Shown piece after piece: positions 42,419 to 45,463 of a DNA stretch of 45,463 bases. Position 1 is the first letter of the stretch. Each line of letters begins with the position of its first letter. The notes under the pieces were generated by a model. That model was not told the DNA's origin and did no database searches. It saw only the letters and a list, made by a program, of their open reading frames with translations. A program made the translations under genes and the position numbers. This DNA is from DATDDB01 sp035260545 (GTDB lineage: Bacteria; Pseudomonadota; Gammaproteobacteria; Burkholderiales; Gallionellaceae), in NCBI GenBank assembly GCA_035260545.1, contig DATFUZ010000042.1, positions 1 through 45,463 of the forward strand, read 5' to 3'.

Positions 42419-42943
42419 TTACCAGCAAACCGAGGCAGACCCCGTACATTGCATCACCGAGCCGCTTGAGGAGGTCGTCACATTGACGTCGCCGCTGGTG
42501 GCCGAGCAGAGCGAACCCTTGGTGGCGGTCTGATCCAGGGCGATGATCCCGCAAACCGTGTCGGCAACCTGGCCGCCGATGGGGGTGGCCGTGATCGTGT
42601 AGTAGGTGTTCGACGGCGAGCCGGTATTGGGCGTCATCTGCACCTGGTAATTGGCCTTTACGTTATCCGGCACAGCAAGGTTCAATGACGCAAAGGGATT
42701 GACCGCTGCGGCGTCGTAGGGGGCAAAGGTGCGCGCGTTAAGAATATATTGCTCCTGGCGGTTGGCGACCTGCAGCATGAACGCCTCTGCCGCTGCGCGG
42801 TTGCTCTTCATCGTGTGCTGGCGATACAAGGGGAAGCCGATAACCGCGAGTATGCCGGCGACGGCAACGACAATCATGAGTTCAATCAGGGTAAAGCCCC
42901 CTTGGCCCTGGTTGAATATCTGCTTCGGATGGATGCGGCGCAT
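42419..42943 (-). CDS. pilE: Type IV pilin PilE-like minor pilin
   Basis: A 174-residue prepilin with the site GQGGFTLIELMIVVAVAG. The following helix, ILAVIGFPLYRQHTMKSNRAAAEAFML, and ANRQEQYILNARTFA match PilE-type minor pilins that head minor-pilin operons rather than the abundant major pilin. The C-terminus has paired cysteines (TVCGI, SLCSA, QCTGS, SVCW). AGGAGC lies upstream of the ATG. It is the first gene of the operon pilE-fimT-pilV-pilW-pilX-pilY1 and is divergent from thiO. Confidence 0.93.
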   Translation of the reverse strand: MRRIHPKQIFNQGQGGFTLIELMIVVAVAGILAVIGFPLYRQHTMKSNRAAAEAFMLQVANRQEQYILNARTFAPYDAAAVNPFASLNLAVPDNVKANYQVQMTPNTGSPSNTYYTITATPIGGQVADTVCGIIALDQTATKGSLCSATSGDVNVTTSSSGSVMQCTGSASVCW

Positions 42944-43023
42944 TTATTGCTCCTTTATTATCGATTTGTATGCTAAGTCATGCCTCTACAACACCGCCAG
43001 CATAAACCGACAAGTGGTTGGTT

Positions 43024-43032
43024 TGCTAGAAT
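43024..43032 (+). promoter_or_regulatory. Likely thiO extended -10 (TGC-TAGAAT)
   Basis: TGCTAGAAT lies 32 bases upstream of the TTG start of thiO. The 120-base gap holds the divergent pilE promoter as well; no convincing -35 or sigma-54 site is seen on either strand. Confidence 0.4.
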
Positions 43033-43064
43033 GAACGGAATGAACTGAAGCACAAGAGGCAAAT

Positions 43065-44129
43065 TTGGACTCCAATTTTGTAATTATAGGCGCGGGAGTG
43101 GTCGGTTTGGCGTGTGCCGAGGCGCTGTGTACGCGGGGCGCGCAGGTAACGATAGTTGATCGCGGATTATGCGGCGGCGAGGCCTCGTGGGCGGGTGGGG
43201 GGATATTATCCGCCCTCTGCCCATGGGATTATCCGGATGACGTCACCCGTCTTGCCAGCCGCGGCGCGGCCCTCTTCGGCGCGTGGGCGCGGGACTTGCA
43301 CCGGGCGACCGGAATCGACCCGGAGTACGAGCCGAGCGGTATGCTGGTGCTGCCGCCATTCGACCGTGCGAAGGCCGAAGACTGGTGCGCGACGCACGCA
43401 ACGCGCGTGGAACAGGGCGTGCCGGATGGCAGCCTGCTCCTGCCGGATGTCGCGCAGGTGCGTAATCCGCGCCTGCTGCATGCCCTGCGCGCGCGCGTGG
43501 AAGCGCTGGGAGGGCGTATTGTCGAGCGCTGCGAGGTAAAGCGGGTCGTCGCCGCGGGTAGCCGGGTGAGCAGGCTTGAAACCAGCTACGGTGACCTGGA
43601 AGGGGATAACTTCATCGTCACTGCCGGGGCGTGGAGCAGGGCGGTGCTGGGAGAACATGCGCTTCATCTGGACATCAAGCCGATGCGCGGGCAGATGCTG
43701 CTATTCAAGTTCGATGCGCCGCCGCTTGCACACATCGTGTTGGACGGCGATCTATATATGATCCCGCGCCGTGATGGTCACCTGCTGGTGGGCAGCACCA
43801 TGGAAGATGCCGGTTTCGACAAGAGCACGACGGCCTTCGCGCGGGACAATCTCTGGGCTCGTGCCCGCAACCTGCTGCCGCAACTGGGCGACATGCCTCT
43901 GGTGCGCCAATGGGCCGGCCTGCGTCCCGGATCGCCGGGGAATATCCCCTATATCGGGCGCCACCCCACCTTGGACAATCTGTATCTCAACAGCGGACAT
44001 TTCCGCTATGGGGTGACGATGGCGCCGGCCAGCGCGGAGATTCTCTGCAATGAACTGGAAGGCCGCCCGCAGCGGTTTGACGTTGCCCCCTACCGGGCGG
44101 CGCGCATAGCAGTGGATCAGGCCGCCTGA
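43065..44129 (+). CDS. thiO: Glycine oxidase ThiO
   Basis: FAD-dependent oxidase that supplies the imine precursor of the thiazole ring of thiamine. The 354-residue protein starts with the dinucleotide-binding loop FVIIGAGVVGLACAEAL, then the ThiO-typical VDRGLCGGEASWAGGGILSALCPW. It also has PMRGQMLLFKF and the C-terminal GLRPGSPGNIPYIGRHP and LYLNSGHFRYGVTMAPASAE. The start is a TTG with AAGAGG upstream; no better ATG exists before the first beta strand. Related amino-acid oxidases are possible, but the EASWAGGGI motif favours ThiO. No other thi gene is in the window. Confidence 0.9.
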   Translation: MDSNFVIIGAGVVGLACAEALCTRGAQVTIVDRGLCGGEASWAGGGILSALCPWDYPDDVTRLASRGAALFGAWARDLHRATGIDPEYEPSGMLVLPPFDRAKAEDWCATHATRVEQGVPDGSLLLPDVAQVRNPRLLHALRARVEALGGRIVERCEVKRVVAAGSRVSRLETSYGDLEGDNFIVTAGAWSRAVLGEHALHLDIKPMRGQMLLFKFDAPPLAHIVLDGDLYMIPRRDGHLLVGSTMEDAGFDKSTTAFARDNLWARARNLLPQLGDMPLVRQWAGLRPGSPGNIPYIGRHPTLDNLYLNSGHFRYGVTMAPASAEILCNELEGRPQRFDVAPYRAARIAVDQAA

Positions 44130-44201
44130 CTTTAAAGAGCGGCATGCCCTGAAGATAACCGCCGTAGCGCCGCGTTCTGTCTACACCGCGGCAGCATGAA
44201 T

Positions 44202-44236
44202 AAAAAATGGCTTACAGGTATACTCTGTAAGCCATT
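44202..44236 (-). terminator. Intrinsic terminator downstream of tRNA-Thr
   Basis: AATGGCTTACAG (44206-44217) and CTGTAAGCCATT (44225-44236) form a perfect 12-base stem with a seven-base loop. In the minus direction it is followed by TTTTTA. In the plus direction, after thiO, only GATCTTTT follows, so it may work both ways. Confidence 0.85.
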
Positions 44237-44243
44237 GATCTTT

Positions 44244-44319
<76 letters not shown>

Positions 44320-44391
44320 AATCAAGCCGGGTATTATAACGGGTTTGGTGGCAAAGTCCGCATTATTTTGTCCTGGACGACGCAGCGGTCG

Positions 44392-44425
44392 AAAAAAACC
44401 CGGCAACGGAGGGTAAGTTGCCGGG
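44392..44425 (-). terminator. Intrinsic terminator of the riboswitch-controlled gene
   Basis: CCCGGCAAC (44399-44407) pairs with GTTGCCGGG (44417-44425) across nine bases, followed on the minus strand by seven Ts. It lies about 28 bases after the stop at 44454. Confidence 0.92.
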
Positions 44426-44453
44426 CGAACGACAGCGGGGAGAGGGCGCTGTT

Positions 44454-44861
44454 CTAAACGGAGGCTTCGAGGGTCGGCATCATTCCGCGTGCTTTGGTGA
44501 GCACCATGCCCATGTTGGCCGACTTGCGGCACACGAAGCAGGAAACATGTTCCTCGTTCTTGCCACGGATGAACACGTGGATCAGGTTGTCGCTGTTCAC
44601 GAGGAATTCCTGGAAGTAGTGGTGGCCGTCGTCGGCCAGGCCGCGCGCCTTCTTGAAAATGCTTTCGATCATCCTGACGTTGGTGCCCTGAAACAGGTCG
44701 GCAGTGGCGGCTGCCAGCAATTCGACGACTTCGGCGGGCTGGGAGTCGACCGACTTGATGCCCAGCAGCATGCCGCTGGTCAGGTCGATATAGCCCGCTG
44801 CGAGGCATTCGGGAACAGAGGCAATTGCCGCGTTCAGTGCGCTATCCAGATTGTTTGCCAT
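44454..44861 (-). CDS. Roadblock/LC7-like small protein under a c-di-GMP riboswitch
   Basis: A 135-residue soluble protein. I do not recognise a named gene. The pattern fits a roadblock/LC7 (longin-type) fold: an N-terminal helix (ALNAAIASVPECLAAG), a strand-turn-strand (YIDLTSGMLLGI), a long helix (PAEVVELLAAATADLF), then strands (DNLIHVFIRG, HVSCFVCRK) and the closing ANMGMVLTKAR, which resembles the ANLG-R element of roadblock proteins. A CxxC (CFVC) sits in the last strand. Roadblock proteins regulate small Ras-like GTPases (MglB acts on MglA in polarity and pilus control), but no such GTPase is in the window. A GEMM-I aptamer lies about 180 bases upstream, so expression should respond to cyclic di-GMP. 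The fold is inference from pattern only. Confidence 0.75.
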   Translation of the reverse strand: MANNLDSALNAAIASVPECLAAGYIDLTSGMLLGIKSVDSQPAEVVELLAAATADLFQGTNVRMIESIFKKARGLADDGHHYFQEFLVNSDNLIHVFIRGKNEEHVSCFVCRKSANMGMVLTKARGMMPTLEASV

Positions 44862-45039
44862 TTTCGTGCTCTCTTTCTAAAAATGTTTTCAAATTTCAAT
44901 TGTTGCCAAAACCATCAATACGTCCGCCGGCCTTCAAGACACGCGGCACGCAAATGCGCACCCGCTCGCCATGCGGGTTAGCGAAAGACCAAGGGGTATT
45001 CAAGAGGTCACGCGTGCGATCTGCGATGCTGCGCCAACG
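44862..45039 (-). other. Leader between the riboswitch and the roadblock-like gene
   Basis: About 178 transcribed bases with a hairpin, ACCCGC-N7-GCGGGT, at 44960-44978. No hairpin followed by a T tract is seen before the ribosome site (AGAGAG ahead of the ATG), so the expression platform is not an obvious intrinsic terminator. Bases 44983-44931 (minus) weakly resemble a second GEMM core. Confidence 0.5.
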
Positions 45040-45125
45040 CTTGATCCGGCGGTCCCGCTGTCCTGGGGGTGCCCTTTAGACCGGCGACTTTGCGTCCCCG
45101 CCTTTCGGAGGGTTTGCCTTTTACA
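45040..45125 (-). promoter_or_regulatory. Cyclic di-GMP-I (GEMM-I) riboswitch aptamer
   Basis: On the minus strand the conserved core is in the right order. GGCAAACC is followed by CTCC-GAAA-GGCG, a GAAA tetraloop hairpin, then GGGACGCAAAG, a short stem and GGTCTAA. An arm containing AGGACAGCGGGA completes the tetraloop-receptor side. This matches the GEMM-I consensus, which binds cyclic di-GMP. One mismatch (U-C) is seen within the tetraloop stem. It lies in the leader of the minus-strand roadblock-like gene. The exact 5' and 3' boundaries are approximate. Confidence 0.92.
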
Positions 45126-45144
45126 GATTCTTGCCACTCAATTC

Positions 45145-45175
45145 TTGAGTCGGAAATATACAAGTCCCGACTCAA
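45145..45175 (-). repeat. Inverted repeat ahead of the riboswitch, with TTGAGT copies
   Basis: TTGAGTCGG and CCGACTCAA (45145-45153 and 45167-45175) form a nine-base stem with a 13-base loop just after the expected transcript start. The word ACTCAA recurs at 45136-45141 and 45189-45194 (next to the -10), so the central TTGAGT at 45145-45150 could pair with either neighbouring copy. It could be an alternative RNA structure or a protein operator. Confidence 0.55.
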
Positions 45176-45183
45176 TGTAGAGT

Positions 45184-45212
45184 AGTTTACTCAAGTTTAA
45201 AAATACTGTCAA
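45184..45212 (-). promoter_or_regulatory. Promoter of the riboswitch transcript (TTGACA-N17-TAAACT)
   Basis: On the minus strand a perfect -35, TTGACA (45212-45207), is followed by 17 bases and TAAACT (45189-45184). Initiation near 45177 would place the whole aptamer in the transcript, with about 50 bases before it. Confidence 0.72.
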
Positions 45213-45463
45213 CGACCAGTCGGGTATTTTGCCGAGGCCAAATGGAATGCAAACTATCCAAGTTAGTCAGCAGGTTATAAACTCATTGAGCGCATGGCGG
45301 GCGGCGCTGCAAGCGAGTGTCCCCAGCAGCAGCATGCGTAAGCTTGGCAGGACTGGCAGCTATATTCGGGGCACCAGAAAGGCGCCGTGCCAGCGAAACT
45401 GCCTGCGGCGGTCTCACGCTGGCTGGACCTGCCGCGCTCAACGGGTCGGGGTCAACTGCCAGG
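45213..45463. other. Right edge of the window, no supported gene
   Basis: No convincing gene, repeat or RNA is seen. The minus strand has an open frame from the edge down to a stop at 45283-45285 (59 codons, Ala/Pro/Arg-rich), which could be the end of a gene entering from the right. In sequence this GC-rich, that length can arise by chance. Confidence 0.25.

Noticed and set aside
42944..43064. GCAAACC-like string and a possible sigma-54 site between pilE and thiO
   Set aside because: The GGGACGCAAAG core does not follow, so it is not a second GEMM riboswitch; the GG and GC pairs have the wrong spacing for sigma-54.
45283..45462. Partial 59-codon minus-strand gene at the right edge
   Set aside because: The frame is open to the edge but has biased composition and no recognisable motif, so it is mentioned only in the edge entry.

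Overview
This is a high-GC bacterial chromosome segment with dense operons and no insertion sequence, prophage or CRISPR array. The gene neighbourhoods (gloB-yafS-rnhA-dnaQ; hrcA divergent from nadK-recN-bamE-dapB; ribF-ileS-lspA-ispH; pilE-fimT-pilVWXY1) and the protein styles point to a betaproteobacterium. A Nitrosomonadales/Gallionellaceae-like organism is my inference; no rRNA gene is present to confirm it.

Layout. 1-6.8 kb: the end of a cellulose synthase operon, bcsA (5' truncated by the window, with two PilZ domains), bcsB and a short bcsC. 6.9-9.1 kb (minus): ppa, folD, a rhodanese and a TusA-like sulfur carrier. 9.2-10.3 kb: two unrecognised genes. 10.4-13.6 kb (minus): a tight six-gene operon of small membrane proteins with an SDR-type NAD(P)-binding protein and a DCC-family thiol protein. 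It is preceded by a GbsR/MarR-type regulator, and the two promoters share a dyad. 14.3-19.6 kb: tRNA-Ser(GGA), gloB, then yafS-like, rnhA, dnaQ, a YhiN-type flavoprotein and a GT-B-like gene. 19.8-21.3 kb: degP/degQ with a sigma-E-like promoter. 21.3-27.9 kb: hemH and hrcA (minus); nadK, recN, bamE, dapB and a membrane protein (plus). 28-33.2 kb: ribF-ileS-lspA-ispH. 33.4-33.8 kb: a small secreted protein. 34.3-42.9 kb (minus): the minor-pilin operon ending in a 1714-residue PilY1 with an inserted repeat array. 43.1-44.3 kb: thiO and tRNA-Thr(CGT). 44.4-45.2 kb (minus): a small roadblock/LC7-like gene behind a class I cyclic di-GMP (GEMM-I) riboswitch.

How they work together. Cyclic di-GMP is the recurring theme: it should allosterically control the cellulose synthase through PilZ, and it should control the roadblock-like gene through the riboswitch. 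Between them lies a full minor pilin/PilY1 operon. This suggests linked control of sessile (cellulose) and pilus-driven behaviour. The riboswitch-controlled roadblock-like gene is the best candidate here for an undescribed regulatory unit. The second is the GbsR-type regulator, its shared operator and the membrane redox operon.

The two gene-poor stretches above 300 bases are 33802-34285 (AT-rich upstream region of the secreted protein) and 44862-45463 (promoter, riboswitch and leader, then about 250 bases at the window edge with little that can be called).
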